The notes: generated by a model from the sequence alone, not told the origin. Shown: positions 7,727-18,184, counted from the first letter of the stretch. The stretch is DNA of 32,546 nt from Bryobacteraceae bacterium (GCA_030041035.1 JASHOO010000034.1:1-32546); one strand, 5' to 3'. Numbers and translations: made by a program.

Positions 7727-9177
7727 CGCTGCCGATGGACATCGCCGCACTGACAATTGACCAGATTCGAGAAGGTTTGCATGCTCGGCGGTTCAGCAGC
7801 GCCGAACTGACGACCGCGGCCCTAAAGTTTGCCCGCAACGAGAATGCGCAGACCAACGCGTATCTCACGTTTTCCGAAGAGCGTGCGCTGGCGACGGCGC
7901 GGCGTGTTGACGAACGATTAGCGCGCGGTGAAGATCCCGGTCCGTTGGCGGGTGTGCCGGTGGCCGTGAAGGACGTCATCGTCACGAAGGGGGTTCGGAC
8001 GACGTGCGGTTCGAAATTGCTTGCCAACTACGTTCCACCCTATGACGCCACTGCGGTGGAACGCTTGGAAGCCGCCGGCGGCGTGATAATCGGCAAAACC
8101 AATTGCGATGAGTTTGCCATGGGCTCCTCGAACGAGAATTCTGCGTTTGGGCCAGTGCGTAATCCACATGCGCTCGACCGCGTGCCCGGAGGCTCCAGCG
8201 GGGGCTCGGCGGCGGCGGTAGCGCAGGGAACGGCGGTAGTGGCGCTCGGTTCCGACACCGGCGGTTCCATCCGCCAGCCGGCGTCGTTTTGCGGCGTTGT
8301 GGGCCTCACGCCAACCTACGGACGTGTTTCGCGCTACGGACTGACGGCCTTCGCAAGCTCGCTCGATCATATCGGGCCATTTGGCCGGAGCGTACGCGAT
8401 GCTGCGTTAGTTCTGAGCGTGATCGCAGGCCGCGATCCGCTGGATTCAACTTCGGCGGAAGCGCCGGTTCCGGACTATTTGAGACATCTGGATGGAGAGA
8501 TAAAAGGCCTGAAGCTCGGGCTGCCTCGCGAGTATCTAAAAGATTTGACGAGCGAGACCGGGGATCTTATCGCTCGGGCCGTGGAGAAATTAAAAAGGCT
8601 GGGCTGCGAGGTGCGTGACATCACCCTGCCGGCGACGGATTATGCGATCGCCTGCTATTACGTGATCGCCACAGCGGAGGCCAGCTCCAACCTCGCGCGG
8701 TACGACGGCGTGCGCTACACTTCTCGGTCGGCATCGTCGGAAAGTTTGAGCGATATGTATCGAAACACACGGGGCGAGGGCTTTGGCGCGGAATGCAAGC
8801 GGCGCATCATGCTGGGGACTTACGTGCTGAGTGCCGGTTATTATGACGCCTACTACCTGAAGGCCCAGAAAGTCCGCGCTTTGATTGCACGTGATTTTAC
8901 GAACGCGTTTGCCGAGGTAGACGCCATCGTGGCGCCGGTGTCGCCTTTCCCGGCGTTCAAAATCGGCGAAAAGATCGACGATCCGATGGCTATGTACCTT
9001 TCGGATATCTATACCATTACCGGAGACCTGGCGGGCATTCCCTGCATGAGCGTGCCCTGTGGGAAAACCGCGCAGGGACTTCCGGTGGGCATGCAAATTC
9101 TGGCCAAACATTTTGACGAAGCCCGCATGTTTCGTCTGGCCGATGCTTTTGAACGCGCCGGCGGTGCTCAGAATTGA
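7723..9177 (+). CDS. gatA: Aspartyl/glutamyl-tRNA(Asn/Gln) amidotransferase subunit A
   Basis: GatA is the glutaminase subunit of GatCAB and releases ammonia from glutamine for tRNA-bound transamidation. It is a 484-aa amidase-signature enzyme. The Ser-cis-Ser-Lys triad is visible: K83 in VAVKDVIVTKG, cis-Ser S158 in VPGGSSGGSA, and nucleophile S182 in SDTGGSIRQPAS. Further family blocks are YGRVSRYGLTAFASSLDHIGP and the C-terminal GIPCMSVPCG. The GTG start at 7723 overlaps the gatC stop; an ATG at 7735 is an alternative. The coupling to gatC argues for GatA rather than a generic amidase. Presence of GatCAB suggests that the host lacks GlnRS, AsnRS or both, but this cannot be checked here. 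Confidence 0.96.
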   Translation: MTLPMDIAALTIDQIREGLHARRFSSAELTTAALKFARNENAQTNAYLTFSEERALATARRVDERLARGEDPGPLAGVPVAVKDVIVTKGVRTTCGSKLLANYVPPYDATAVERLEAAGGVIIGKTNCDEFAMGSSNENSAFGPVRNPHALDRVPGGSSGGSAAAVAQGTAVVALGSDTGGSIRQPASFCGVVGLTPTYGRVSRYGLTAFASSLDHIGPFGRSVRDAALVLSVIAGRDPLDSTSAEAPVPDYLRHLDGEIKGLKLGLPREYLKDLTSETGDLIARAVEKLKRLGCEVRDITLPATDYAIACYYVIATAEASSNLARYDGVRYTSRSASSESLSDMYRNTRGEGFGAECKRRIMLGTYVLSAGYYDAYYLKAQKVRALIARDFTNAFAEVDAIVAPVSPFPAFKIGEKIDDPMAMYLSDIYTITGDLAGIPCMSVPCGKTAQGLPVGMQILAKHFDEARMFRLADAFERAGGAQN

Positions 9178-9211
9178 GCGCTCCGGACCAATCTAGACCA
9201 CAGGAGGCTAT

Positions 9212-9826
9212 ATGCCATTCTCAGTTCCACCACTACCGTACCCATCTGACGCGCTGGAGCCTCACATCGACAAGATGACGATGGAGATTCACCACGATAA
9301 GCACCATGGCGCTTATGTGACCAACCTCAACAAGGCGCTGGAATCGGCGCCCAATCTGGCGAACAAAACGGTTGAGGAACTTCTGGCCAATAACTGCGCC
9401 ATCGTTCCGGACGCCATCAAGACTGCGGTTCGCAACAACGGCGGCGGCCACATCAACCACTCGATGTTCTGGACCATTATGTCTCCCCAGGGCGGCGGCC
9501 AGCCGTCCGGCGCACTCGCCGATGCCATCAAGAGCACGTTCGGCAGCTTCGAAGCGTTCAAGGAGAAATTCAACAACGCCGGCGCCACGCGCTTCGGCTC
9601 GGGCTGGGCGTGGCTGATCAAAGACGGTTCGGGGAAGCTGGACATCTACTCGACCGCCAATCAGGACAGCCCCGTGATGGAAGGCAAATTTCCAGTCATG
9701 GGCCTGGATGTTTGGGAGCACGCGTACTACTTGAAGTATCAGAACCGGCGGCCCGAGTACATTGCCGCGTGGTGGAACGTGGTGAACTGGGCCGAAATCG
9801 GGAAGCGGTTCGCGTCGGGCAAGTAA
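9212..9826 (+). CDS. sodA: Superoxide dismutase, Mn type (Fe/Mn family)
   Basis: The enzyme dismutates superoxide to O2 and H2O2. The 204-aa sequence starts like classical SODs ([20 protein letters not shown]). Metal ligands are H27 (MEIHHDKHH), H83 (INHSMFW), D166 and H170 ([10 protein letters not shown]). Q151 in STANQDSP corresponds to the active-site Gln of Mn enzymes, and G77-G79 precede the second ligand. Mn or cambialistic use is thus more likely than strict Fe. There is no signal peptide, so it is cytoplasmic. A near-perfect AGGAGG sits 7 nt before the ATG, consistent with strong expression. It follows gatA by 34 nt but is probably a separate unit functionally. It is convergent with purF with only 8 nt between, and no hairpin terminator is seen. 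Confidence 0.96.
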   Translation: MPFSVPPLPYPSDALEPHIDKMTMEIHHDKHHGAYVTNLNKALESAPNLANKTVEELLANNCAIVPDAIKTAVRNNGGGHINHSMFWTIMSPQGGGQPSGALADAIKSTFGSFEAFKEKFNNAGATRFGSGWAWLIKDGSGKLDIYSTANQDSPVMEGKFPVMGLDVWEHAYYLKYQNRRPEYIAAWWNVVNWAEIGKRFASGK

Positions 9827-9834
9827 GCGCCAGG

Positions 9835-11250
9835 CTATCCCCGCTTCTTGGCCGCCATGAGCTCTTCGATGTTTACCAGCTCGGTGGGATAATCGCCCGT
9901 GTAGCAGGCGTAGCAGTATTCATGCCTGCGGTCATCACTGACGGCTTTGCGCAGGGACGCGAGCGACAGGTAGGCGAGTGAATCCGCCTCGACAAACCGG
10001 CGGATTTCTTCGACGGTGTTGTTGGCGCCGATCAACTCGTTCTTAGTGGGGGTGTCCACGCCATAAAAGCACGGCGAGACTGTGGGCGGGCAGGAAATGC
10101 GTAAATGGACTTCGCGAGCCCCTGCCTGGCGCACCATGCGGACAATCTTGCGCGAAGTGGTGCCGCGCACGATGGAATCATCCACCAGCACCACGCGTTT
10201 CCCCTCGAGCAAATGCCGCACTGGATTGAGTTTCAGCTTGACGCCGAAGTCGCGGATCACCTGAGATGGCTCGATGAAGGTCCGGCCGACGTAGTGATTG
10301 CGGATCAAGCCGTGCCGGAAGGGCAAGCCGGATTCAGCCGCAAATCCGATGGCCGCGGCCACGCCGGAGTCCGGCACCGGCACCACCAGATCAGCGTCCG
10401 CAGGCGCCTCCCGGGCAAGCAGACGGCCCAGCATCTCGCGCGACTGCTGGACCGAGCGCTCAAATACGATCGAGTCCGGGCGCGAAAAGTACACATGCTC
10501 GAACACGCACTGTGCTCGCGACTGCTCCGGCGCGTAGCGCTCGCGCGTCACACCCTCGGGACCGACGATGATCATCTCACCCGGTTCCACTTCGTTCAAA
10601 TACACTGCGCCGATCAGGTCGAAGGCGCAGGTTTCCGACGCGAACACATGCGCGATGCGCCCGCCGGAGAACTCCATTTGCCCTGCGGCCAGAGGCCGGA
10701 AGCCACGCGGATCGCGCGCCACGATGACGCGGTCTTCCGCCAGAAAAACCAGTGAAAAGGCGCCATCGAGCTGCAGGAGCGCATCGCGCAATGCGCCGGA
10801 GAGCGTCCGCTCGCGCGAGTGCGCTACCAGGTGGAGAATGACCTCGGTGTCGCTGTTGGATTGGAAGATGGAACCTTGCCGTTCCAAGTCGCGGCGCAGT
10901 TCGGAAGCATTCGTAATGTTGCCGTTGTGGGCAACGGCTATGCGGCCCTTGTTGCACGCCACTGAGAACGGCTGCGCGTTGAGCAGCGCAGTATCGCCGG
11001 CAGTGGAATATCGGGTGTGGCCAATGGCCTGTTCCCCGGGCAACGTATCGATCACCAGCGGCGTGAAGATTTCAGCCACATGCCCCATCGACTTGACGCA
11101 GTGCACTTCAGTCCCGTCACTGGTGCAGATCCCCGCGCTTTCCTGCCCTCGATGTTGCAACGCGTACAGCCCTAAATACGTAAGCTTGGCCGCTTCCGGG
11201 TGGCCATAAATGGCGAAGACGCCGCACTCTTCGTGGAATTTGTCGAACAT
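9835..11250 (-). CDS. purF: Amidophosphoribosyltransferase (first step of purine synthesis)
   Basis: PurF converts PRPP and glutamine to 5-phosphoribosylamine. The 471-aa product starts MFDKFHEECGVFAIYG; C9 would be the N-terminal nucleophile after removal of a short propeptide. It has the glutaminase blocks LQHRGQESAGI and HNGNITNASELR, and the PRPP loop VVLVDDSIVRGTTSRK. Cysteines placed as in the Bacillus-type 4Fe-4S enzyme are present: AQCVFEHVYFSRPDS, VSPCFYGVDTP, and EYCYACYTGDYP (C446 and C449). An oxygen-sensitive Fe-S cluster is therefore likely. It is the last gene of purQ-purL-purF, 3 nt after purL. Confidence 0.97.
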   Translation of the reverse strand: MFDKFHEECGVFAIYGHPEAAKLTYLGLYALQHRGQESAGICTSDGTEVHCVKSMGHVAEIFTPLVIDTLPGEQAIGHTRYSTAGDTALLNAQPFSVACNKGRIAVAHNGNITNASELRRDLERQGSIFQSNSDTEVILHLVAHSRERTLSGALRDALLQLDGAFSLVFLAEDRVIVARDPRGFRPLAAGQMEFSGGRIAHVFASETCAFDLIGAVYLNEVEPGEMIIVGPEGVTRERYAPEQSRAQCVFEHVYFSRPDSIVFERSVQQSREMLGRLLAREAPADADLVVPVPDSGVAAAIGFAAESGLPFRHGLIRNHYVGRTFIEPSQVIRDFGVKLKLNPVRHLLEGKRVVLVDDSIVRGTTSRKIVRMVRQAGAREVHLRISCPPTVSPCFYGVDTPTKNELIGANNTVEEIRRFVEADSLAYLSLASLRKAVSDDRRHEYCYACYTGDYPTELVNIEELMAAKKRG

Positions 11251-11253
11251 ACG

Positions 11254-13473
11254 TCACACCCGCAGTTTGTTTTCGAGTGCTCCTTCAAAGATTTTTCGCA
11301 ATCCTTCGACGCTCGCGTCGATCAACTCCGCACCACGATTACGAACGGCGATGCGCCCTTCGCTTGTCACACCGATGCGCAGGGCCTCCACTCCGTGACG
11401 AGCGGCGATCGGTTCCACCCGCTCCGGTTCGGCCGTTGAAATCAAAACGCGCGAAGGTCCCTCGTGGAACAGCAGCAGCTCCGGCGACAGCCCGGACGAG
11501 AGGTCAATCTCAGCTCCCACGCTTTGCCGTCCGAAGGAGCATTCCGCCAGCGCCACGGCCAAGCCCCCATCGCTCAAATCATGAGCCGATTCTGCCAGAC
11601 CGGCATGAACCATCTCGCGCACGGCTGTCTGCACGCGCTTCTCGTAATCCAAATCGAGCGCCGGCGGCAAACCCCAAAGATCGTGCAGCACCGCCTTGGC
11701 GTACTGGGTTCCACCAAAACGCACGATGTCGCAGTCACCCACCCCACCCACCAGCATCACGGATCGACCTGCGTGTCTGAAATGCAATCCCAACGGGGTC
11801 TCCGTCTGTAGTAACCCCACAACTCCCACCACCGGCGTGGGCCAGATGCCTTCGCCCAACGTTTCGTTGTATAGGCTGACATTTCCGCCGGTAATCGGCA
11901 CATCGAAAAACCGGCAGGCTTCCGCCATGCCCTCGATCGATTCCACCAACTGCGCCATGATCTCGGGACGCTCGGGATTGCCGAAGTTCAAATTGTTTGT
12001 CGCGCCTATCGGTTCCGCTCCCACCACTGCCAGATTGCGGCAGCACTCGGCGACGATCAGCTTGGTTGCATCGCGCGGCGCGAGAAAACAGTAACGCGCG
12101 TTACCATCGAGCGTCATCGCCAGCGCGGCGCCGTTTTCCTTGATACGCAGGATGGCGGCGTCCGCTGCCGCCGGGCCGGCCAGCGTGTTGGTGCGCACCT
12201 GGTAGTCGTACTGCTGCCAGATCCAGCGCTTGGAACAGATGTCGCCGGATGCCAGCAGGGTTTCGAGATCGCGTGTGAGATTCCGGCTGGAGACTGCCGG
12301 TGCCTGCATGGGAGCCGTGCGCAGGGGTTGCGAATGCGGGCGGTCATACAACGGCGCGCTGTCGGCCAGCGGCTGATTGGGAATCTCGGCCACAATCTCG
12401 CCGTGATGCCGCACGCGCAGCAGGCCATCGTCCGTAACCTGCCCCACGGTGACAGCGTCGAGGCCCCACTTTCGAAACACCCGGAATACCTCTTCTTCGC
12501 GCCCCTTCTCCGCCACCAGCAGCATGCGCTCCTGCGATTCCGAGAGCATGATCTCGTAGGCCGTCATACCGGTCTCGCGTTGCGGAACACGATCCAGTTC
12601 GATCTCGATTCCTGTGCCCCCGCGGCTGCCCATCTCGCAGGTCGAGCAGGTCAATCCCGCCGCGCCCATGTCCTGAATGCCTACGATCGCTCCGGTTTGC
12701 ATCGCTTCCAGGCATGCCTCGAGGAGCAGCTTCTCCAGAAACGGGTCGCCCACCTGCACGTTCGGCCGCTTCTGCTTGGATTCTTCGGTAAACTCGGCGG
12801 AGGCCATTGATGCTCCGTGGATACCGTCGCGGCCCGTCTTTGCGCCGACATAGACGACCGGATTGCCCACGCCCGCAGCCTTGGCGTAAAAGATCTCGTT
12901 ACGCTTCGCCACCCCCAGCGCAAAAACGTTCACCAATGGATTGCCGTCATAGCAGGCCTCAAACACGCACTCACCACCCACTGTCGGCACGCCAAAGCAG
13001 TTGCCATAGTGCGCAATCCCCGAAACCACGCCTTCGAGGATGCGCCGGTTGCGCGCGCTGTTCACTGTGTCTTCGAGCGGTCCGAAGCGCAGCGCATCCA
13101 TCACCGCAATGGGCCGTGCACCCATGGTGAAAATGTCGCGCAGAATGCCACCCACGCCGGTTGCCGCTCCCTGGAACGGCTCGATGAAACTGGGGTGGTT
13201 GTGCGACTCGATCTTGAACGCCGCCACATAGCCAGCGCCGATATCCACGACGCCCGCATTCTCACCGGGTCCTTGCACAACGTAGGGCCCGCGCGTCGGA
13301 AGCTTCTTCAGATGCAGGCGCGAGCTCTTATAGGAGCAGTGCTCGCTCCACATCACGCTGAAGATCCCGAGTTCCGTGTAGCTGGGCTCACGGCCCAGAA
13401 TGTGGACGATTTTGTTGTACTCGGCCTCGGTTAGCTGATGTGTGGCGATCAGTTTCGGCGAAAGAGCGGTCAT
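11254..13473 (-). CDS. purL: Phosphoribosylformylglycinamidine synthase II (synthetase subunit)
   Basis: PurL makes FGAM from FGAR with ATP and ammonia supplied by PurQ. The 739-aa length is that of the small PurL, which works in a complex with PurQ and PurS, rather than the 1,300-aa fused form. Recognisable blocks include [49 protein letters not shown]-like sequence, [19 protein letters not shown], and the repeated ATP-grasp-like half with [11 protein letters not shown] and [16 protein letters not shown]. The ATG overlaps the purQ stop (ATGA), so translation is coupled. No purS is present next to it. Confidence 0.97.
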   Translation of the reverse strand: MTALSPKLIATHQLTEAEYNKIVHILGREPSYTELGIFSVMWSEHCSYKSSRLHLKKLPTRGPYVVQGPGENAGVVDIGAGYVAAFKIESHNHPSFIEPFQGAATGVGGILRDIFTMGARPIAVMDALRFGPLEDTVNSARNRRILEGVVSGIAHYGNCFGVPTVGGECVFEACYDGNPLVNVFALGVAKRNEIFYAKAAGVGNPVVYVGAKTGRDGIHGASMASAEFTEESKQKRPNVQVGDPFLEKLLLEACLEAMQTGAIVGIQDMGAAGLTCSTCEMGSRGGTGIEIELDRVPQRETGMTAYEIMLSESQERMLLVAEKGREEEVFRVFRKWGLDAVTVGQVTDDGLLRVRHHGEIVAEIPNQPLADSAPLYDRPHSQPLRTAPMQAPAVSSRNLTRDLETLLASGDICSKRWIWQQYDYQVRTNTLAGPAAADAAILRIKENGAALAMTLDGNARYCFLAPRDATKLIVAECCRNLAVVGAEPIGATNNLNFGNPERPEIMAQLVESIEGMAEACRFFDVPITGGNVSLYNETLGEGIWPTPVVGVVGLLQTETPLGLHFRHAGRSVMLVGGVGDCDIVRFGGTQYAKAVLHDLWGLPPALDLDYEKRVQTAVREMVHAGLAESAHDLSDGGLAVALAECSFGRQSVGAEIDLSSGLSPELLLFHEGPSRVLISTAEPERVEPIAARHGVEALRIGVTSEGRIAVRNRGAELIDASVEGLRKIFEGALENKLRV

Positions 13474-14138
13474 GCGTGCGCGAGTGCGGAAACCATGGAT
13501 CGAAATATCAGCAGCCCGTCTGTCGAGCCCATCAGCGGGTCCGATGCCCGCTCCGGATGCGGCATCATACCTATCACGTTACGGGCCGCATTCAGCACAC
13601 CGGCAATATCGCGTACCGATCCGTTAGGGTTGTCGATGTAACGGAAGACCACCCGGCCCTCGGCTTCGAGTTCGTCCAGTGTGCGTTCGTCGGCCACGTA
13701 GCAGCCTTCGCCGTGGGCAACCGGAATGCGGAGCACCTGACCTGCCGCGGCCGCCCCAGTGAACGGAGACTCGGCGGTTTCGGTCCGGAGGAGCACTTCG
13801 CGGCAAACGAACTTCAACCCGGCATTGCGCACCAGCGCTCCGGGCAGAAGGCCCGCTTCCACCAGAATCTGAAACCCGTTGCAAATGCCCAGCACCAAGC
13901 CGCCGTCAGCGGCGAAGCGTTTCACTGCCTCCATCACCGGCGAGAATTTGGCGATCGCCCCACACCGCAGGTAGTCTCCATACGCAAATCCGCCCGGCAG
14001 AATAACCGCATCCACCGCCCCCAGCCGCCTGGAATCGTGCCAGATAAACTCCGCTTCCTCACCCAAATTCTCGCGGACCGCGTACCAGGCATCGTGATCG
14101 CAATTACTTCCAGGGAAGACAACGACACCAAATTTCAT
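13470..14138 (-). CDS. purQ: Phosphoribosylformylglycinamidine synthase, glutaminase subunit
   Basis: PurQ is a class I glutamine amidotransferase that feeds ammonia to PurL. The 222-aa product has the oxyanion region [17 protein letters not shown], the nucleophile elbow [10 protein letters not shown], and the C-terminal [10 protein letters not shown] with the catalytic His and Glu. It starts [16 protein letters not shown] at ATG 14138; no good Shine-Dalgarno is seen upstream. It heads the purQ-purL-purF operon. In many bacteria purS precedes purQ; here the upstream 120 bp has no purS-like frame and leads to a divergent gene. Confidence 0.96.
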   Translation of the reverse strand: MKFGVVVFPGSNCDHDAWYAVRENLGEEAEFIWHDSRRLGAVDAVILPGGFAYGDYLRCGAIAKFSPVMEAVKRFAADGGLVLGICNGFQILVEAGLLPGALVRNAGLKFVCREVLLRTETAESPFTGAAAAGQVLRIPVAHGEGCYVADERTLDELEAEGRVVFRYIDNPNGSVRDIAGVLNAARNVIGMMPHPERASDPLMGSTDGLLIFRSMVSALAHA

Positions 14139-14258
14139 AGAGTCGACGCTTACGGGGAGGCGGAAACTTCATTTTAACAAAAAAGCAACACTTCCCGCCG
14201 GAAAAGGTGCGGACGTGCCAAAATCTCAATCCCCCCACTGCGCTAAACTGTCGGATTC

Positions 14259-15044
14259 ATGCCTGGACCCCGGTTCGACACCTGGCATGCGCTGTTGGCG
14301 ATTTTACTGTCTGCTCCAGCGCAGTCCCCGCAGGCCGCTGCCCAGGCGCAAATGGCCGCCTTGCTCGCCCCCAAGGTCACCTACTACTACGACGTGGAGT
14401 GGCGCCTGGTTGAAGCTGGAAAAGTGAAGCTAACCTGGATTGCCTCTTCCCAAGCCTCCAATCCCGGTTGGCAGGTCAACCTGCACTTGGAATCAACCGG
14501 CTTGGTTTCCAAGCTTTACAGGGTCAACGACAACTACACGGCAGATTTGAACAGCGAGCTCTGTGCCCAGGATACCCACACCCAGGCCCTGGAAGCCAGC
14601 CGGCAGCGCGAGACCGTAGTGCATTTCGATCCGGCCACCAGGAAAGCCAGCTATCTGGAGCGCGACCTCGTAAAGCACACCGTCGTCTCTCTCGAAACCG
14701 ACATTCCTTCCTGTGTACATGACGTGATCGGCGGATTGTTTCTCCTGAGAACCATGGCACTCGAGCCGGGCAAATCAGCCGAAGTCCAGGTGAGCGACGG
14801 CAAAAAGTCGGTCTCCGCCAAGGTCGAAGCACAGCAGCGGGAGCAGATCAAGGTCCCTGCCGGAACGTTCAAGACCATCCGGTACGAAGCCTTTCTGTTC
14901 AACGGAGTCCTCTATCGCCGGCCCGCGCACCTGTACCTCTGGCTCAGCGACGATGCCCGGAAACTTCCCGTACGCATTCAGGTGCGGCTGCACTTCACCA
15001 TTGGAACGATTACTCTTCAATTAGAGAAGGAAGAAAAAACATGA
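14259..15044 (+). CDS. Exported DUF3108 family protein
   Basis: The 261-aa product starts with a probable signal peptide (TWHALLAILLSAPAQSPQAA). The rest matches the beta-rich DUF3108 family. Landmarks are VTYYYDVEWRLVEAGKVKLTW, a central DIPSCVHDVIGGLFLLRT, and the C-terminal LYLWLSDDARKLPVRIQVRL followed by IGTITLQLEK. The family is periplasmic and of unknown function, and often occurs with envelope genes. The final codons overlap the start of the SGNH hydrolase gene (ATGA), so the two are translationally coupled and may act together on an envelope or extracellular substrate. The ATG at 14259 has no obvious Shine-Dalgarno. It is divergent from purQ across 120 bp. Confidence 0.85.
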   Translation: MPGPRFDTWHALLAILLSAPAQSPQAAAQAQMAALLAPKVTYYYDVEWRLVEAGKVKLTWIASSQASNPGWQVNLHLESTGLVSKLYRVNDNYTADLNSELCAQDTHTQALEASRQRETVVHFDPATRKASYLERDLVKHTVVSLETDIPSCVHDVIGGLFLLRTMALEPGKSAEVQVSDGKKSVSAKVEAQQREQIKVPAGTFKTIRYEAFLFNGVLYRRPAHLYLWLSDDARKLPVRIQVRLHFTIGTITLQLEKEEKT

Positions 15045-16144
15045 AGCCAATCGTTGTGCTCGGGGCGTTTTTGGTTTGGGCGCCGGCGCTTTATCCGCAA
15101 GCCCAGACCGCAACGCCAGGCACAGCCCAGCCGGCAGCGACGGCGCTGCTCTCCAATAACGACGCACTGGCACTGCTTCGGCGCATTTCGCAGTTGATGG
15201 AATCTACCATGTTAGCTACGCCCGGCATGTCACGTGCGGCCGCACCACTCGCCGAAAACGTCCGCCAGGCGTTGGTAAACATAGAAGCCAGTTCGCCGCA
15301 AAATGCCAGCCAGGTTTATAACCTGATGGCCAACGTTCGCGCGTACCTCGCGCTTTCGGACGCCTTGCCTAAGCAGTACCCGTTTGCGGACACCGCAGTG
15401 AAGCAGATTGCGGAACTACGCGACGATATGAACCGCCTGGATGCCGATTTCGAGGCCTTGATCGAGCAGAAAGACCAACAAGGCCGGAATCCGGATCGCG
15501 ATAATCTCAAGCGCTATGCCGAGGAGAATTCGCGGCTCGGCCCGCCCTCGGGGCAAACGCCGCGTATCGTGTTTTTGGGCGATTCAATCACGGATGGCTG
15601 GCGTCTCACCGAATACTTTTCCGGGCGCGATTTCGTCAATCGCGGCATCAGCGGGCAGATTACCGGCGAGATGCTGGGGCGCATGCAAGCCGATGTCATC
15701 AGCCTCAAACCGATCGCGGTGCTCATTCTCGCGGGTACCAACGATCTTGCGCGCGGCGTGTCCGTGAGCACCATCGAAAACAATTTCGTGATGATTGCGG
15801 ACCTGGCTGCCTATCAAGAGATCCGTCCTGTGTTTGCGTCTATTCTGCCGGTAAGTGACTACCACAAGAACGTCAATCCGCAATACGCCCAAACCGCCAG
15901 GCGCCCGCCTTCAACTATCCTCACGCTGAATAACTGGCTGAAGCAGTTTTGCGCGCAGCGTGGCTACGTGTACGTGGATTACTACTCATCCATGGTGGAT
16001 TCGGCGGGCTTTCTGCAAGCCGATCTCTCCGATGACGGCCTGCACCCCAACGCCAAGGGCTATCGCGTGATGGCTCCCATCGCATTGAACGCGATCGATC
16101 GCGCTCTGGGACCGGTGAAAAAGAAGAAGGGCCGATTCTTTTAA
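15041..16144 (+). CDS. Exported SGNH/GDSL-family hydrolase with a helical N-terminal region
   Basis: The 367-aa product has a signal peptide (VVLGAFLVWAPALYPQAQT). A helical region follows (about residues 40-150, rich in Ala, Leu and charged residues), and the catalytic domain starts near residue 175. All four SGNH blocks are visible: S182 in FLGDSITDGW, G202 in NRGISG, N234 in LAGTNDLARG, and D332/H335 in DDGLHPNAKG. The domain resembles GDSL esterases of the type that remove acetyl groups from glycans. The substrate is unknown. The helical N-terminal extension is not part of the usual domain. It ends with a basic KKKKGRFF tail. It is coupled to the upstream DUF3108 gene by an ATGA overlap and has AAGGAAG in front of its ATG. 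Confidence 0.9.
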   Translation: MKPIVVLGAFLVWAPALYPQAQTATPGTAQPAATALLSNNDALALLRRISQLMESTMLATPGMSRAAAPLAENVRQALVNIEASSPQNASQVYNLMANVRAYLALSDALPKQYPFADTAVKQIAELRDDMNRLDADFEALIEQKDQQGRNPDRDNLKRYAEENSRLGPPSGQTPRIVFLGDSITDGWRLTEYFSGRDFVNRGISGQITGEMLGRMQADVISLKPIAVLILAGTNDLARGVSVSTIENNFVMIADLAAYQEIRPVFASILPVSDYHKNVNPQYAQTARRPPSTILTLNNWLKQFCAQRGYVYVDYYSSMVDSAGFLQADLSDDGLHPNAKGYRVMAPIALNAIDRALGPVKKKKGRFF

Positions 16145-16192
16145 GCACGAACGGTCATGATCATCTGACCTGGTTGTTATACTCGGAAGTTC

Positions 16193-18145
16193 GTGTTTCA
16201 CATACTGGAAAAGCGGGTTCAGGAAGCCTTTCAGAGCCACATAAAAACGCATTACGGCATCGATCTGCCAGTCGTCATCGAGGAGCCCAAGCAGCCGGAT
16301 TTTGGCGAACTGGCGCTGCCTGTCGCGTTTCAGCTGGCTAAACAACTGAGGCAGGCGCCGAAAAGAATTGCTGCTGAGTTGGCGGCGGCCATCGGCGCGA
16401 TCGGCGGCATCAGCGCGCTTGAAGTGGCCGGCAACGGTTACCTCAACGTGCGTTTCGACCGCGCCTTTTACGCCTCAGCGCTGCTCGCCGGAATCGAAGA
16501 ACCAGCCGCTCCGTCTGCCGAAAAAATCATCGTCGAGCACACCAACATCAATCCCAACAAGGCAGCGCACATCGGACACTTGCGCAACGCCGCGCTGGGA
16601 GACACCTTTGTCCGCATGCTGCGGGGTCTAGGCAAGCGGGTCGAAGTACAGAACTATATCGACAACACTGGCGTGCAGGTAGCGGATGTCGTAGCTGGCC
16701 TCCACTACCTGGAGCGTAAGTCTCCGCCCGAAGTCGCAAGCCTCATCAGCGACCCTAACCTCCGTTTCGATTACTACTGCTGGGATCTGTACGCGCGGAT
16801 TTCGGCGCACTTCAAGGATGATCCGGACTCGCTCGCGTGGCGCAACGAGACGCTGCACTCCATTGAGGCCGGTCAGGGCGCGCAAGCGCTGCTCGCCACT
16901 CTTGTGGCGGACGCGATTGTGCACCTCCATTTGCAGACCATGCTCCGGTTGGGCGTTGCATACGATGTACTCCCGCGGGAAAGCGAAATCCTGCACCTGA
17001 AATTCTGGGCTTCCGCCTTCGAACTGCTCAAACAACGCAACGCAATCTACCTGGAGACGAACGGCAAGAATAGAGACTGCTGGGTCATGCCCGCGGAAGC
17101 ATTCTCCGAAGCTTCCGAAGACAGCAAGGTGATTGTGCGTTCGAACGGCACCGTCACCTACGTAGGCAAGGACATCGCCTACCAACTTTGGAAATTCGGA
17201 CTGCTCGGCAAAGACTTTTATTATCGGCCGCTCGAAACCTATGCCGACGGACGCGTACTCTGGGTCACCACGGACCAGCCCCTGGCTCCTGATTCCCAAA
17301 TCCCCGCTTTTGGCCACGCCACGCGCGTTTACAACGTGATCGACGTCCGCCAGTCTTACTTGCAGGACGTCGTAGTTGCCGGCCTGCGCGCCCTCGGTTT
17401 CAACGACCAGGCCGGTCAGTCGGTTCATTTCTCCTACGAAATGGTCGCGCTCTCGCCGCGCTGTTGCGCCGAACTGGGCATTGCGCTTTCAGAGGAAGAC
17501 CGCAAACGGCCCTACGTTGAAGTGTCGGGACGAAAGGGACTAGGCGTCAAAGCGGACGATCTGATCGACAAGCTCATCGAGAAGGCATTTGAAGAAGTGG
17601 TTTCGCGGCACCCGGAAGCTTCGGCGGACGAACAGCGCTCGGTGGCCTCACAGATCGCCATCGGCGCTTTGCGCTATTTCTTGCTGAAGTACACGCGGAC
17701 TTCGGTCATCGCGTTCGATTTCCAGGAAGCCCTCAGCTTCGAAGGCGAGACCGGTCCTTACATACAATACGCTGCCGTACGCGCCCGCAACATCCTGCGC
17801 AAGCTCCAGGAGAAGGGCGAACAGGTGCCGGATTTCCGCACCGAGCTGAGCGAAGCGGTCTTTCGCCGGCAGTTGCAATCCGAAGATTTCTGGCAGGTGC
17901 TCCTGGCGGCCTCGAAAGCGGATGTGTCGCTCGAGCGGGCCGTCGCGGCGGGTGAGCCCGCGCACGTTGCCAAGTATGCATTCCAGCTTGCGCAGGCATT
18001 CAACAATTTTTACCATCTGTACCCGATCATCCACGAGCAGGATCGCGAAAAAAAGGTCTTCCTGCTATGGATGACCGAGTTCTTTCGTACACAACTCGAA
18101 CGCACGCTGGCGGTATTGGGTATCGAAGTCCCTCCCTACATGTGA
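16193..18145 (+). CDS. argS: Arginyl-tRNA synthetase
   Basis: ArgRS charges tRNA(Arg) with arginine. The 650-aa class I enzyme has the N-terminal tRNA-D-loop-binding domain (residues 1-110), then VEHTNINPNKAAHIGHLRNA with HIGH at 126-129, VQNYIDNTGVQVADV, and SNGTVTYVGKDIAYQLWKFG. The KMSKS region is degenerate (SGRKGLGVKADDLID), as in many ArgRS proteins. The C-terminal anticodon domain contains ETGPYIQYAAVRARNIL and FNNFYHLYPI. The start is GTG at 16193 with CGGAAG just upstream. It lies 48 nt after the SGNH hydrolase. A TTGTTATACT-like stretch before it could be a weak promoter. Confidence 0.97.
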   Translation: MFHILEKRVQEAFQSHIKTHYGIDLPVVIEEPKQPDFGELALPVAFQLAKQLRQAPKRIAAELAAAIGAIGGISALEVAGNGYLNVRFDRAFYASALLAGIEEPAAPSAEKIIVEHTNINPNKAAHIGHLRNAALGDTFVRMLRGLGKRVEVQNYIDNTGVQVADVVAGLHYLERKSPPEVASLISDPNLRFDYYCWDLYARISAHFKDDPDSLAWRNETLHSIEAGQGAQALLATLVADAIVHLHLQTMLRLGVAYDVLPRESEILHLKFWASAFELLKQRNAIYLETNGKNRDCWVMPAEAFSEASEDSKVIVRSNGTVTYVGKDIAYQLWKFGLLGKDFYYRPLETYADGRVLWVTTDQPLAPDSQIPAFGHATRVYNVIDVRQSYLQDVVVAGLRALGFNDQAGQSVHFSYEMVALSPRCCAELGIALSEEDRKRPYVEVSGRKGLGVKADDLIDKLIEKAFEEVVSRHPEASADEQRSVASQIAIGALRYFLLKYTRTSVIAFDFQEALSFEGETGPYIQYAAVRARNILRKLQEKGEQVPDFRTELSEAVFRRQLQSEDFWQVLLAASKADVSLERAVAAGEPAHVAKYAFQLAQAFNNFYHLYPIIHEQDREKKVFLLWMTEFFRTQLERTLAVLGIEVPPYM

Positions 18146-18184
18146 CGGCCCGCAAGCCCGGCGTGTGCCAAAATTGAATTGAAT

